Below are positions 22,496 through 32,345 of a stretch of 64,000 nucleotides of DNA, one piece after another. Each line of letters opens with the position of its first letter. The first letter of the stretch is position 1. The DNA lies in assembly GCA_963707875.1 (NCBI GenBank), contig CAVPRU010000014.1:930001-994000 (forward strand), in the 5' to 3' direction. The position numbers and the translations under genes are program-made. The notes under the pieces were generated by a model. It had not been told where the DNA came from, did not search any database, and saw nothing but the letters and a program-made list of their open reading frames with translations. This DNA is from SZUA-320 sp963707875 (GTDB lineage Bacteria; Gemmatimonadota; Gemmatimonadetes; Gemmatimonadales; GWC2-71-9).

Positions 22496-23989
22496 ATGAC
22501 TTCTCACCCAGCACGTGAAGTTCCCCTCGCCATCCCGGCCGACGAGTTCCGGCGGCTGGGCCACCAGCTGGTGGACCGGATCGCCGATCTCCAGTCGACG
22601 ATGGCTTCCCGACCGGTCACCGCGGGCGAGCCCCCTTCCACCATTCGCTCGATTCTCGGCCAGCAGCCGCTGCCGGAACAGGGCACCGCCCCGGACGCCA
22701 TTCTCGCCCGCGCCTCCAGCCTGCTCATTCCCCACTCGCTCTACAACGCGCATCCACGATTCTGGGGCTACATCACCGCCCCGCCGAGTCCGATCGGCAT
22801 CCTGGGTGATCTGCTGGCGTCGGGGCTCAACCCCAATGTCGGCGCCTTCATCCTGGGGCCGATGGCCACCGAGATCGAAGCCCAGACCATCCGGTGGATC
22901 GCCGACCTGGTCGGGTACCCCACCAACTGCGGGGGTCTGCTGGTCAGCGGTGGGAACATGGCCAACTTCGTCGGGTTCCTGGCGGGCCGGTACGCCAAGG
23001 CCGGATCCGGGATCCGGGTCGAGGGCCTCGGTTCCCGACCTCCCCTCCGGGCCTACGCCTCGGCCGCCACCCACACCTGGATTCAAAAGGCCGCCGATCT
23101 GTTTGGTCTCGGGACCCGCCAGGTTCGCTACATCCCGGTGGACGACCAGGAACGGATGCGAGTCGATTTGCTGGCCGCCGCCATCGCCGAAGACCGCGCC
23201 AACGGGGACCTGCCCTTCCTGGTCGTTGGCACGGCTGGTTCGGTCGGGACCGGCTCGATCGACCCGCTGCCGGCCATCGCCGAGATCTGTCGGACCCACG
23301 ATCTCTGGTTCCATGTGGATGGGGCCTACGGGGCCTTGGCCGCCTGCCTCCCGGATGCGTCGGCCGACCTGCTTGGCCTGCGGGAGGCCGATTCCGTGGC
23401 GCTCGATCCGCACAAGTGGCTCTACGCCCCGCTCGAGGCGGGTGCGGTCCTGGTGCGGGACGCCGCGACGCTGCGCGACGCGTTCAGCTACCATCCCGAG
23501 TACTACCGGATGGACGAGGTCGGCGGAGAGGCCCCTCTCAACCTCGTCGAGTACGGCTTCCAGAATTCCCGCGGCTTCCGGGCCCTCAAGGTCTGGCTCG
23601 CGCTCCAGCAGGCGGGCCGCCGCGGATACCAGCGGATGATCGCCGATGACGTCGCGCTGGCCCGCCAGCTGTACGACCTGGCCGACCGGCACGAGGAGTT
23701 GGAGGCCGTCCTGCACAATCTCTCGATCACCTGTTTCCGTTTCATCCCGAAAGGCTTCGACCGGACCGCGTCGGGCGCCGAGCAGTACCTCAACACCCTG
23801 AACGCCCAGTTGGTCGAGCGGCTCCAGGAGGGCGGCGAGCTTTTCGTCTCGAATGCGGTGATTGCCGGCCGTTACGTCCTCCGGGCCTGTGTCGTCAATT
23901 TCAATACCGGGACCGAGGACATCGCCGCCTGCCCGGAGGTCGTCTGCCGGATCGGACGGGAACTCCATCGGGAGACGGCGGCAAGCTGA
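22496..23989 (+). CDS. pyridoxal-dependent decarboxylase (group II, aromatic amino acid/glutamate type)
   Basis: The product is a PLP enzyme of the AADC/GAD superfamily, about 497 residues. PADEFRRLGHQLVDRIADLQ is the typical N terminus. NPNVGAFILGPMATEIEAQ, LLVSGGNMANFVGFLAGR and VVGTAGSVGTGSIDPLP mark the cofactor site. WFHVDGAYGALAA contains the PLP Asp, and the Schiff-base Lys307 is in LDPHKWLYAPLEAG. SRGFRALKVWLALQQ follows. The substrate cannot be fixed by inspection: aromatic amino acids, histidine and glutamate are all options. The start could also be the ATG at 22463, overlapping the previous gene by 14 bases. Neither start has a clear Shine-Dalgarno. Confidence 0.88.
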   Translation: MTSHPAREVPLAIPADEFRRLGHQLVDRIADLQSTMASRPVTAGEPPSTIRSILGQQPLPEQGTAPDAILARASSLLIPHSLYNAHPRFWGYITAPPSPIGILGDLLASGLNPNVGAFILGPMATEIEAQTIRWIADLVGYPTNCGGLLVSGGNMANFVGFLAGRYAKAGSGIRVEGLGSRPPLRAYASAATHTWIQKAADLFGLGTRQVRYIPVDDQERMRVDLLAAAIAEDRANGDLPFLVVGTAGSVGTGSIDPLPAIAEICRTHDLWFHVDGAYGALAACLPDASADLLGLREADSVALDPHKWLYAPLEAGAVLVRDAATLRDAFSYHPEYYRMDEVGGEAPLNLVEYGFQNSRGFRALKVWLALQQAGRRGYQRMIADDVALARQLYDLADRHEELEAVLHNLSITCFRFIPKGFDRTASGAEQYLNTLNAQLVERLQEGGELFVSNAVIAGRYVLRACVVNFNTGTEDIAACPEVVCRIGRELHRETAAS

Positions 23990-23997
23990 CCACTCGG

Positions 23998-26304
23998 GTG
24001 GGTGGCCCTGCGGGACGGGTGAACGCCCTCGTGGCCGCGGCCACCCTCGCCACCGCCTGCGGGGGGACCGCCCTGGTCCGGCCAGCTGACGAGGGGACCT
24101 GGGTTGGCAGTCCGGCCTGTGCGGATTGCCACGCTGAGGTCTTTGCCGCGTGGCAACCCTCCCAGCACGCCCGGGCAACCCAGCCGGCCACCGACAGCAC
24201 GGTCCTCGGCAACTTCGCCAACGCTTCCCTCCGGATTGCCGGGGTCACCACCACCTTCTTCCGCCGGGACGGTCGATTCCTGGTCCGGACCGAGGGATCC
24301 GATGGGCGGTCCGCCGAATTCGAGATCAGCCATACCTTCGGGGTCGAACCGCTCCAGCAGTACCTCATCCCCATGCCGGGAGGGCGACTCCAGTCGTTCG
24401 GGATCGCGTGGGACAGCCGCCCCGCGGACCAGGGTGGACAGCGGTGGTTTGCCCTGTCACCGGATCGTCCCCCGACCGCCGGCGACCCGTTCCACTGGAC
24501 CGGATATCAGCAGACCTGGAACCACCAATGCGCCGACTGTCACTCCACCAATCTGCGAAAGGGATGGAACGACAGTACCGCAGGCTACACGACGACCTGG
24601 TCGGAGATCGGTGTCGGCTGCGAAGCCTGCCACGGACCCGGATCCAACCACCTTGCCTGGGCGAATGCCCGAGAAAGGGATGGGGTGGCCAGTCGGTACC
24701 AGGACCTGGGCCTGGTGACCCTGCTCGATGAACGGCGCGGCGTCTCCTGGACAGCAAACCCATCGAGTGGCAAACCAATCCGGAGTGCCCCCCGGATCAC
24801 CGAACGGGAGATCGACACCTGCGCCCGGTGCCACGCCCGCCGGGGCCAGTTGACCGATGCCGTTCACTCGGGCGATCCCCTGCTCGACGGCTTCCGTCCC
24901 GCGGTCGTTGAACCGGGGTTGTACCACCCGGACGGACAGATGCGGGAGGAGGTCTACACCTGGGGCTCGTTCCTCCAGAGCCGGATGTACTCCGCCGGGG
25001 TGACCTGCTCGGACTGTCACGAGCCCCACGGTGGCAAGCTCAGAGCGCCCGGGTCCCGGATCTGCGCCCGGTGCCACAGCTCTGCGCGGTATGCCACTAC
25101 CGGCCATCACCTGCACCAGCCCGAAAGCCCCGGAGCCGACTGCGTGGCCTGCCACATGCCCACCGTGAGGTACATGGTGGTGGACCCGCGGCACGATCAT
25201 GCCTTCCGGGTACCCCGGCCCGACCTGTCCGAGCTGACCGGGGCGCCCAACACCTGCACGGCCTGTCACACCGACCGCCCGGCAAGCTGGGCAGCGACCC
25301 AACTGAAGCACCACCTTGGGCGTAACCCAGGCGGATTCCAGACCTTTGCCGAGGCGTTCGCGATGCAGGAATCCGGGGGATCCGGTCGCCTGTTGGCGGC
25401 GCTCCTTCGCGATCCGCTGCAGCCGCCGATCGTGCGAGCGAGCACCCTGCTCCGCCTGCAAACCGTCCCCGGGTCGGGGAGTCTGCCTGAGGTCACGGCC
25501 GCACTTTCCGACCGGGATCCCCTGGTCCGGGCGGCTGCCGCCCAACTGGTCGCCACGAATGTTCCGGTCGCCGAGCGACTCTCCCTGCTGACTCCACATC
25601 TCCGCGACCCGATTCGGCTCGTCAGGCTGGAGGCAGCGCGCGGCCTGGCGGGCGCCCCGGCCGGCCTGCTGGGGCCGGAGGAACAGGCCGCCCGGGAGAC
25701 GGCGCTCGCCGAGTATCTGGTCAGCCTGGACTTTCTGGCCGACCGGCCGGAGAGTTGGGCCGATCGCGGAACACTCCGAGCCGAGCAGGGAGACATTCCC
25801 GGAGCCATCGAAGCCCTGCTGGTGGCCATCGAGCGGGATTCCACCTGGGCGCCATCCTGGGTGAACCTGGCTGACCTGCATCGCAGTATCGGACAGGATA
25901 GCGCCGCCCTCGCCGTGCTCCAGACGGCCGGTCGACGACATCCGAAGGAGGCCGCCATCGCCCACGCCCTGGGCCTGGCTCTGGTCCGCTCGGGCAACCG
26001 ACCGGCGGCCCTGGCCGCGCTGGCCGAAGCGGCCCGGCTGGACCGGGCGTCGGCCCGCTACAGCCTCGTCCACGCCATCGCACTTCACGATCTGGCACGG
26101 CCGTTGGAGGCCATCGCCGCGCTTCACGCCTCAAGGCGGCGACACCCCCGCAACCAGAGCCTGGCGGAGACGCTGATGAGCTACCTGGTGGAGCGCGGGG
26201 AGGTGGAGAGGGCCAGGGGGGTACTGCAGGAGGTCATGGGAGGCGACCCCTCGAACCCTGCCTGGCGGGGCTGGGCCGCCAGGCTCGGCGGTGAAGCCCC
26301 CTGA
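23998..26304 (+). CDS. octahaem cytochrome c lipoprotein with HEAT and TPR repeats
   Basis: This 768-residue protein begins at a GTG (23998) with a short signal and a lipobox LATAC. Residues about 35-450 contain eight CxxCH haem-binding motifs: CADCH, CADCH, CEACH, CARCH, CSDCH, CARCH, CVACH and CTACH. The arrangement resembles cytochrome c554 and octahaem reductase-like folds. A HEAT-like segment follows (about 490-570, including AALSDRDPLVRAAAAQLVAT). The C-terminal 180 residues are TPR-like (RGTLRAEQGDIPGAIEALLV). The protein probably lies in the outer part of the periplasm or is surface-anchored and moves electrons or binds partners. Its substrate is unknown. It starts 8 bases after the decarboxylase. 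Confidence 0.85.
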   Translation: MGGPAGRVNALVAAATLATACGGTALVRPADEGTWVGSPACADCHAEVFAAWQPSQHARATQPATDSTVLGNFANASLRIAGVTTTFFRRDGRFLVRTEGSDGRSAEFEISHTFGVEPLQQYLIPMPGGRLQSFGIAWDSRPADQGGQRWFALSPDRPPTAGDPFHWTGYQQTWNHQCADCHSTNLRKGWNDSTAGYTTTWSEIGVGCEACHGPGSNHLAWANARERDGVASRYQDLGLVTLLDERRGVSWTANPSSGKPIRSAPRITEREIDTCARCHARRGQLTDAVHSGDPLLDGFRPAVVEPGLYHPDGQMREEVYTWGSFLQSRMYSAGVTCSDCHEPHGGKLRAPGSRICARCHSSARYATTGHHLHQPESPGADCVACHMPTVRYMVVDPRHDHAFRVPRPDLSELTGAPNTCTACHTDRPASWAATQLKHHLGRNPGGFQTFAEAFAMQESGGSGRLLAALLRDPLQPPIVRASTLLRLQTVPGSGSLPEVTAALSDRDPLVRAAAAQLVATNVPVAERLSLLTPHLRDPIRLVRLEAARGLAGAPAGLLGPEEQAARETALAEYLVSLDFLADRPESWADRGTLRAEQGDIPGAIEALLVAIERDSTWAPSWVNLADLHRSIGQDSAALAVLQTAGRRHPKEAAIAHALGLALVRSGNRPAALAALAEAARLDRASARYSLVHAIALHDLARPLEAIAALHASRRRHPRNQSLAETLMSYLVERGEVERARGVLQEVMGGDPSNPAWRGWAARLGGEAP

Positions 26305-26328
26305 CATCGCTTCCTGGACTGCCATAAT
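26301..26328 (+). promoter_or_regulatory. sigma-70-type promoter of dnaK
   Basis: CTGACA (26301-26306, overlapping the cytochrome stop codon), a 16-base spacer and CATAAT (26323-26328) precede dnaK by about 110 bases. The -10 box lies inside a small inverted repeat GCCAT-A-ATGGC (26321-26331) that could be an operator. No CIRCE element is present. Confidence 0.55.
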
Positions 26329-26439
26329 GGCGTGAAATGGCGGTACACTCGTTGCCTCGTCACAGGCTGAATCACAGGACACTGGCAGACCGTACGGGCG
26401 CTGTCAGTCACTCGTTCACCCCTGCACCAAGGACCTGTC

Positions 26440-28359
26440 ATGGCTTCGAAGATCATCGGGATCGACCTCGGCACCACCAACTCCGTCGTGGCGGTGATGG
26501 AGGGCGGCGACCCGATCGTCATCCCCAACGCGGAGGGTGGCCGCACCACCCCGTCGGTGGTGGCCTTTACCAAGGACGGCGAGCGACTGGTCGGCCAGGT
26601 GGCCAAACGGCAGGCGGTGACCAACCCGCGGCAGACCATCTTCTCGATCAAGCGGTTCATGGGCCGGCGGACCGATGAGATCAAGGAAGAGACCTCCCGG
26701 GTGCCGTACAACGTGTCCACCGGCCCCAACGGGCTGGCATCGGTGGAGATCCAGGGCAAGGCGTACAGCCCGCCCGAGATCTCTGCGATGATCCTCCAGA
26801 AGATGAAGCAGACCGCCGAGGACTATCTCGGCACCACGGTGGACAAGGCGGTCATCACGGTCCCGGCGTACTTCAACGATGCCCAGCGGCAGGCCACCAA
26901 GGATGCCGGGAAGATCGCCGGGCTCGAAGTGCTCCGGATCATCAACGAGCCGACCGCTGCGGCGCTGGCCTACGGCCTCGAGAAGAAGAAGGAAGAGAAG
27001 ATCGCGGTCTTCGACCTGGGCGGCGGCACCTACGATATCTCGGTCCTCGAGCTGGCCGATGGCGTCTTCGAGGTCAAGAGCACCAACGGCGACACCCACC
27101 TCGGCGGGGATGACTTCGATCAGCGGCTGATCGACTGGCTGGTGACGGAGTTCAAGAAGGACCAGGGGATCGATCTCTCGAAGGACCCGATGGCCCTCCA
27201 GCGACTCAAGGAAGCCGCCGAAAAGGCCAAGATGGAGTTGTCGAGCACCCAGCAGACCGACGTCAACCTCCCGTTCATCACCGCGGACCAGTCAGGCCCC
27301 AAGCACCTGAACCTGAGTCTCTCCCGCGCCAAGTTCGAGCAGCTGGTGGACGACCTGATCCAGCGCACCATCGAGCCGATGGAGAAGGCGCTCAAGGATG
27401 CCGGCCTCAAGCCCTCCGAGGTCGATGAAGTGATCCTGGTCGGCGGCTCCACCCGGATTCCCAAGATCCAGCAGATCGTCAAGGACTTTTTCGGCAAGGA
27501 GCCCAACCGGTCGGTCAATCCCGACGAAGTCGTCGGGATCGGCGCCGCGATTCAGGGCGGAGTGCTGGGCGGTGAAGTCAAGGACGTCCTGCTCCTCGAC
27601 GTGATCCCGCTGTCGCTGGGGATCGAGACCCTGGGTGGCGTCACCACGGTCCTGATCTCCCGCAACACCACCATCCCGACCAAGAAGTCCGAAGTCTTCA
27701 GCACCGCGGAAGACAACCAGACGACGGTGGAAATCCACGTGCTGCAGGGTGAGCGGCAGATGGCCTCCGACAACCGGACGATCGGCAAGTTCCAACTCAC
27801 CGGCATTCCGCCGGCACCGCGGGGCATGCCCCAGGTCGAGGTGACGTTCGACATCGACGCCAACGGCATCCTGCACGTCTCGGCCAAGGACAAGGCGACG
27901 GGCAAGGAGCAGAAGATCCGGATCGAGGCCTCGAGCGGGCTGTCCGACTCGGACATCGACCGGATGGTGAAACAGGCCGAGTCCCACGCCAGCGAAGACA
28001 AGGCGCGGCGCGATGAAGTCGATGCCCGGAATCAACTCGACGGGTTGGTGTACAAGGTCGAGAAGGACTCCAAGGAGTGGGTCGATCGCCTGGCGGCCGA
28101 TGCCAAGAGTCGGCTTGACGGGGCGGTTGAGGCCGGCAAGCAGGCACTTCGGACCGGCGACCCGGCGGGCATCCGGACCGCGCTCGACGAGTTGAACGCG
28201 GCCTACAGTGCGGCCGGCGCCTCGCTCTATCAGGCGGCCTCAGGCACCTCGGACGCCCAGTCGGGTGGGGCCGACGGGGCGCCGCCAGCCGATGCCGAGC
28301 CGGCCAAGGAAGAGGTGGTCGAGGCCGACTACGAGATCGTGGACGACAAGAAGGCCTGA
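26440..28359 (+). CDS. dnaK: molecular chaperone DnaK (Hsp70)
   Basis: DnaK binds exposed hydrophobic peptides in an ATP-dependent cycle with DnaJ and GrpE. The ATPase domain has IGIDLGTTNSVVAVMEGG, VPAYFNDAQRQATKDAG, INEPTAAALAYGL and AVFDLGGGTYDISVLEL. The linker DVLLLDVIPLSLGIETLGG leads into the substrate-binding domain, and the lid ends ADYEIVDDKKA, a variant of the usual EEVD-like bacterial tail. It is full length at 639 residues. dnaJ, grpE and hrcA are not adjacent. Directly downstream are a hairpin and the htrA gene, so this is a protein-quality region but with separate transcription. Confidence 0.97.
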   Translation: MASKIIGIDLGTTNSVVAVMEGGDPIVIPNAEGGRTTPSVVAFTKDGERLVGQVAKRQAVTNPRQTIFSIKRFMGRRTDEIKEETSRVPYNVSTGPNGLASVEIQGKAYSPPEISAMILQKMKQTAEDYLGTTVDKAVITVPAYFNDAQRQATKDAGKIAGLEVLRIINEPTAAALAYGLEKKKEEKIAVFDLGGGTYDISVLELADGVFEVKSTNGDTHLGGDDFDQRLIDWLVTEFKKDQGIDLSKDPMALQRLKEAAEKAKMELSSTQQTDVNLPFITADQSGPKHLNLSLSRAKFEQLVDDLIQRTIEPMEKALKDAGLKPSEVDEVILVGGSTRIPKIQQIVKDFFGKEPNRSVNPDEVVGIGAAIQGGVLGGEVKDVLLLDVIPLSLGIETLGGVTTVLISRNTTIPTKKSEVFSTAEDNQTTVEIHVLQGERQMASDNRTIGKFQLTGIPPAPRGMPQVEVTFDIDANGILHVSAKDKATGKEQKIRIEASSGLSDSDIDRMVKQAESHASEDKARRDEVDARNQLDGLVYKVEKDSKEWVDRLAADAKSRLDGAVEAGKQALRTGDPAGIRTALDELNAAYSAAGASLYQAASGTSDAQSGGADGAPPADAEPAKEEVVEADYEIVDDKKA

Positions 28360-28375
28360 TCCCGGAGAGAGAAAG

Positions 28376-28408
28376 GGGATGCGACGGGGGAACTCGCCCG
28401 CGCATCCC
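28376..28408 (+). terminator. hairpin terminator after dnaK
   Basis: GGGATGCG (28376-28383) pairs perfectly with CGCATCCC (28401-28408), and CGGG (28385-28388) pairs with CCCG (28397-28400) after a single-base bulge. This makes a 12-bp stem starting 17 bases after the dnaK stop. No long T-run follows; TGCTATATTG comes next and may be the -10 region for htrA. Confidence 0.55.
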
Positions 28409-28458
28409 TGCTATATTGATACGGATGTTCTTCCTTCGACCGCAGCCCGGGTAGACCT

Positions 28459-30024
<1,566 letters not shown>

Positions 30025-30060
30025 GTCCGATCAAGGGAACCCATCCGCTCCCGCATGCAG

Positions 30061-30092
30061 AGAGACCCCGTGGCGCATGCCACGGGGTCTCT
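30061..30092. terminator. bidirectional terminator between convergent genes
   Basis: AGAGACCCCGTGGC (30061-30074) and GCCACGGGGTCTCT (30079-30092) form a perfect 14-bp stem with a GCAT loop. It lies 36 bases after the htrA stop and 30 bases before the end of the opposing lipoprotein gene. A short TCTCTT follows on the plus strand and AGAG-type bases on the other. Confidence 0.8.
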
Positions 30093-30122
30093 TCACATCG
30101 ACCCGGGGTCGGGCACGATCCG

Positions 30123-30473
30123 CTACTGCTTGGGACTCACCTCGATGGTATTCTGGGTGGCCACGGAATCCCAGTGGGCCCATCCCCATCCAGTCACCAG
30201 GCCATTGACCAGGACGACCGGAGTCAGGTCCCCTCGGGCCAGCGCGGCAAAGTCACCCTCCGTGCCCGGCCGCCGGTAGACCATGGCCTCGATGTACTGC
30301 CCGTTCATCAGGTACTGAGTCGGCACCTCCGGGATGGCACCCATCACCGCGATTACGCTGTCCCTGGAGATGCCCGAGGCCAAGTTCTCGAGCCGGCTGT
30401 CCGCCCGACTGCAGCCTGCCAGGGTGAACACCACCAGACTAACCAACCCTGCGACGCGAACCGTCCTGACCAT
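30123..30473 (-). CDS. small lipoprotein with a BamE/SmpA-like pattern
   Basis: This 116-residue protein has the signal peptide RVAGLVSLVVFTLAGC, with the lipobox Cys at about residue 21. The mature part has NLASGISRDSVIAVMGAIPE, which resembles the helix pair and Met-Gly turn of SmpA/OmlA-type domains. It continues QYIEAMVYRRPGTEG and LTPVVLVNGLVTGWGWAHWD, a beta-strand pair typical of that fold. Such folds are often found in outer-membrane assembly lipoproteins, but they are also common in unrelated small lipoproteins. It is transcribed towards htrA and separated from it by the terminator. Confidence 0.7.
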   Translation of the reverse strand: MVRTVRVAGLVSLVVFTLAGCSRADSRLENLASGISRDSVIAVMGAIPEVPTQYLMNGQYIEAMVYRRPGTEGDFAALARGDLTPVVLVNGLVTGWGWAHWDSVATQNTIEVSPKQ

Positions 30474-30798
30474 AGGTATCCCATCCGAAATAGGTGAAGT
30501 GCAGCCCGATCATGGGATCGGGAACCGGGAGAAAACATAACGGGTGCCGGGAGTCCCCACCCATAAGTGTTGTTGCACTGCCACACCAGAGGGCCTAGGT
30601 CCGGACCCGTCAAGGAACTCGACAGCTCGGGATGAGGATCATAAACCGTTGACAATGAACAACTTAACAACACAACCGCCGATCTGGCCTGGGAGGCACC
30701 GTTTCCAGGATTGACGGCCCGCCCATTGCACAGCTATTGGGCAGTGAGCCCTGTTGGCTCAAGAAAGACCTGCGACAACTCGCACCTACGAGAGTCCA
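30474..30798. other. 325-base intergenic region upstream of the PEP-CTERM gene
   Basis: This divergent gap has no convincing open frame. It is lower in G+C around 30530-30680 than the rest of the window. A perfect TTGACA stands at 30649-30654, but only weak -10 candidates follow (CACAAC at 30671). TTGACG occurs at 30711. GGTCCGGACC (30597-30606) is a 10-base palindrome. I found no TGGCAC-N5-TTGC sigma-54 box, the element reported to drive PEP-CTERM genes in some bacteria. Confidence 0.4.
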
Positions 30799-31521
30799 AT
30801 GCTGAAGCGCATCTCCGCCATTCTCGCTCTCCTGCTGGCCGTGGTGGCCCAACCCGGCCACGCCCAGTTCACCGGGGGGCACGCCGTCACCTTCGTCAGT
30901 GGCGGAAGTGTCACTTACGGAGGCCTCCGGGTCGGGACCTATTCCGGCAAGCTGGATGGAGCACCGGTTTCGATCTGGTGCACCGACTTCTACAACTATG
31001 CCGGGAACTTCACGGGCTTCCAGACGGACCTGTCGGACGACACCAGCCTTGAGAAGACCCGGTGGGGGCCGCTCTCCAGCTCGCTCGATCGATATCGCAA
31101 GATGTCAGCACTGACCACGCTCTTCCAGGCCGGCAATCACAGTGAATGGGGCTTCATCCAGTACGCGATTTGGAGCCTGGCCGCGATCCCGGTGTCCCCG
31201 ATCCCCTGGCTCGGTCCGGTGACGCCTGGCAGCCCCAATGACAAGATCAATGGCTACCTCGCCTGGGCGAGCAGCAACTACAAGAACTACAATTATGACA
31301 ACGTCTACGTCCTGACCGATTATCGGGTCGCGGACGGTCCGGCCATCGGCTATCCCAATGGCTGTGAGGGGATTCAGGGAATGACGACCTGCGGCAAGCA
31401 GGAGTTCCTGACGGGCACGCCGACCGTGGTCCCGGAACCGGCCACCATGGGGCTCCTCGCCACCGGTCTGGTGGGCCTCGGACTCGCCTCGCTCCGGAGC
31501 CGGCGGCGGAAGAACACCTAG
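30799..31521 (+). CDS. PEP-CTERM sorting-domain protein
   Basis: This 240-residue exported protein has a signal peptide (LKRISAILALLLAVVAQPGHA, residues 2-22). At the C terminus it has VPEPATMGLLATGLVG, then a hydrophobic helix and RSRRRKNT. That is the tripartite PEP-CTERM tail recognised by exosortase EpsH/XrtA. The body contains SIWCTDFYNYAGNF and ALTTLFQAGNHSEWGFIQYA, a pattern seen in many PEP-CTERM proteins with a Cys-containing N-terminal half and Trp/Tyr-rich core. No exosortase, polysaccharide or PrsK/PrsR genes are in the window, so the sorting machinery must be elsewhere. The exact role is unknown, presumably extracellular matrix or surface. Confidence 0.9.
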   Translation: MLKRISAILALLLAVVAQPGHAQFTGGHAVTFVSGGSVTYGGLRVGTYSGKLDGAPVSIWCTDFYNYAGNFTGFQTDLSDDTSLEKTRWGPLSSSLDRYRKMSALTTLFQAGNHSEWGFIQYAIWSLAAIPVSPIPWLGPVTPGSPNDKINGYLAWASSNYKNYNYDNVYVLTDYRVADGPAIGYPNGCEGIQGMTTCGKQEFLTGTPTVVPEPATMGLLATGLVGLGLASLRSRRRKNT

Positions 31522-31548
31522 CGCGACTCGATCCCGTACATTAGTTAT

Positions 31549-31579
31549 GACGGGCGGCGGTCTCTGATTGCCGCCCGTC
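31549..31579 (+). terminator. hairpin downstream of the PEP-CTERM gene
   Basis: GACGGGCGGC (31549-31558) pairs perfectly with GCCGCCCGTC (31570-31579) around an 11-base loop, 28 bases past the stop codon. There is no T-run after it, so it may be a weak terminator or an mRNA-stabilising stem. Confidence 0.5.
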
Positions 31580-31623
31580 GTCCCATCCGGCCCCCTTACG
31601 GCCCCACACCGAGGCCCAGACAC

Positions 31624-32121
31624 ATGGACAGCACCCGGCGGCTCGCGACCCCGATCCTCGTCGTTGGACTGTTCCTCATCGTGATCCCGATCATCGACTT
31701 CGTGGGCAACGTCTGGCCGCTCCGGCCCGGCGCGGCAGACTGGCGATATGGCGCCATCGGGATTCTCTCCACCTTCCTCCTGACCCCGATCCTGGGGCTG
31801 GTGCTGGTCGCCATCAGCGCCCACGCCACCGAGCGGCGTTGGTTGTTGCGGGTCGTCAGCCTCAAGTCCTTCGCCGCTGCGATCGCCCTGGTGATCATTA
31901 TCGTGGCTTTTACCCTTGATGCGGTCCAGGTTCGTCAGAGCCGGGCCGTGGACGAGCGGTGGATCACGGTGGTCAGCTTCATCATCGCCTCGGCCAAGCA
32001 CGGACTGGCGGCCCTCTGTCTGCTGGTCCTGGGCGTTTCGACCCACCGGGCGACCAAGGACTTCGGCCACCTGGACAAGAAGGCCGACCGGAGCGCAACG
32101 GTGGTGGTCGGACGCACCTGA
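31624..32121 (+). CDS. four-helix inner-membrane protein, unknown function
   Basis: This 165-residue protein has four hydrophobic segments: residues about 8-28 (TPILVVGLFLIVIPIID), 42-65 (GAIGILSTFLLTPILGLVLV), 80-100 (FAAAIALVIIIVAFTL) and 115-138 (VVSFIIASAKHGLAALCLLV). The C-terminal 25 residues are polar and Lys/Arg/Asp-rich (DFGHLDKKADRSA), suggesting a cytoplasmic tail. I do not recognise the family. The ATG is 102 bases after the PEP-CTERM gene, beyond a hairpin, so it may have its own promoter. It precedes the tRNA gene. Confidence 0.7.
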   Translation: MDSTRRLATPILVVGLFLIVIPIIDFVGNVWPLRPGAADWRYGAIGILSTFLLTPILGLVLVAISAHATERRWLLRVVSLKSFAAAIALVIIIVAFTLDAVQVRQSRAVDERWITVVSFIIASAKHGLAALCLLVLGVSTHRATKDFGHLDKKADRSATVVVGRT

Positions 32122-32185
32122 TCTCGCGGTCGTCCGACCGGGGGGTGGATCGGCGACCTGGGCTGTTGCCTCCCGGCCGGAACCA

Positions 32186-32267
32186 GCGAACGTGGCGGAA
32201 CTGGCAGACGCGCAGGACTTAGGATCCTGTCCCGCAAGGGGTGCGGGTTCGACTCCCGCCGTTCGCA
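32186..32267 (+). tRNA. tRNA-Leu (anticodon TAG)
   Basis: An 82-base class II tRNA folds completely. The acceptor stem GCGAACG pairs with CGTTCGC, and the discriminator base is A. The anticodon stem CAGGA/TCCTG encloses the loop CTTAGGA with TAG at 32220-32222. The long variable arm (CCCGCAAGGGG) is typical of leucine tRNAs, and GGTTCGACTCC is the T arm. The 3' CCA is not encoded (TCA follows). It decodes CUA and related leucine codons. A palindrome ACCCCCGGGGGT (32279-32290) lies just downstream. Confidence 0.95.
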
Positions 32268-32308
32268 TCACAGCTCTCACCCCCGGGGGTCCCCGCCCGG
32301 ACCCGACG

Positions 32309-32338
32309 TTGCCCCCCCTCCCGTCGGGCGGGTAAATT
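32309..32338 (+). promoter_or_regulatory. candidate promoter of tig-clpP-clpX
   Basis: TTGCCC (32309-32314), an 18-base spacer and TAAATT (32333-32338) precede the tig ATG by only 7 bases, with no ribosome-binding site. The -35 box lies in the loop of an inverted repeat CCCGACG/CGTCGGG (32302-32308 with 32322-32328). Confidence 0.45.
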
Positions 32339-32345
32339 GTTGTCC

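Noticed and set aside
26305..26439. CIRCE-type heat-shock operator before dnaK
   Set aside because: No TTAGCACTC/GAGTGCTAA inverted repeat was found. Only a small GCCAT-A-ATGGC repeat overlaps the promoter.
30474..30798. Sigma-54 promoter for the PEP-CTERM gene
   Set aside because: No TGGCAC-N5-TTGC arrangement; GGCACCG near 30695 does not fit the spacing.
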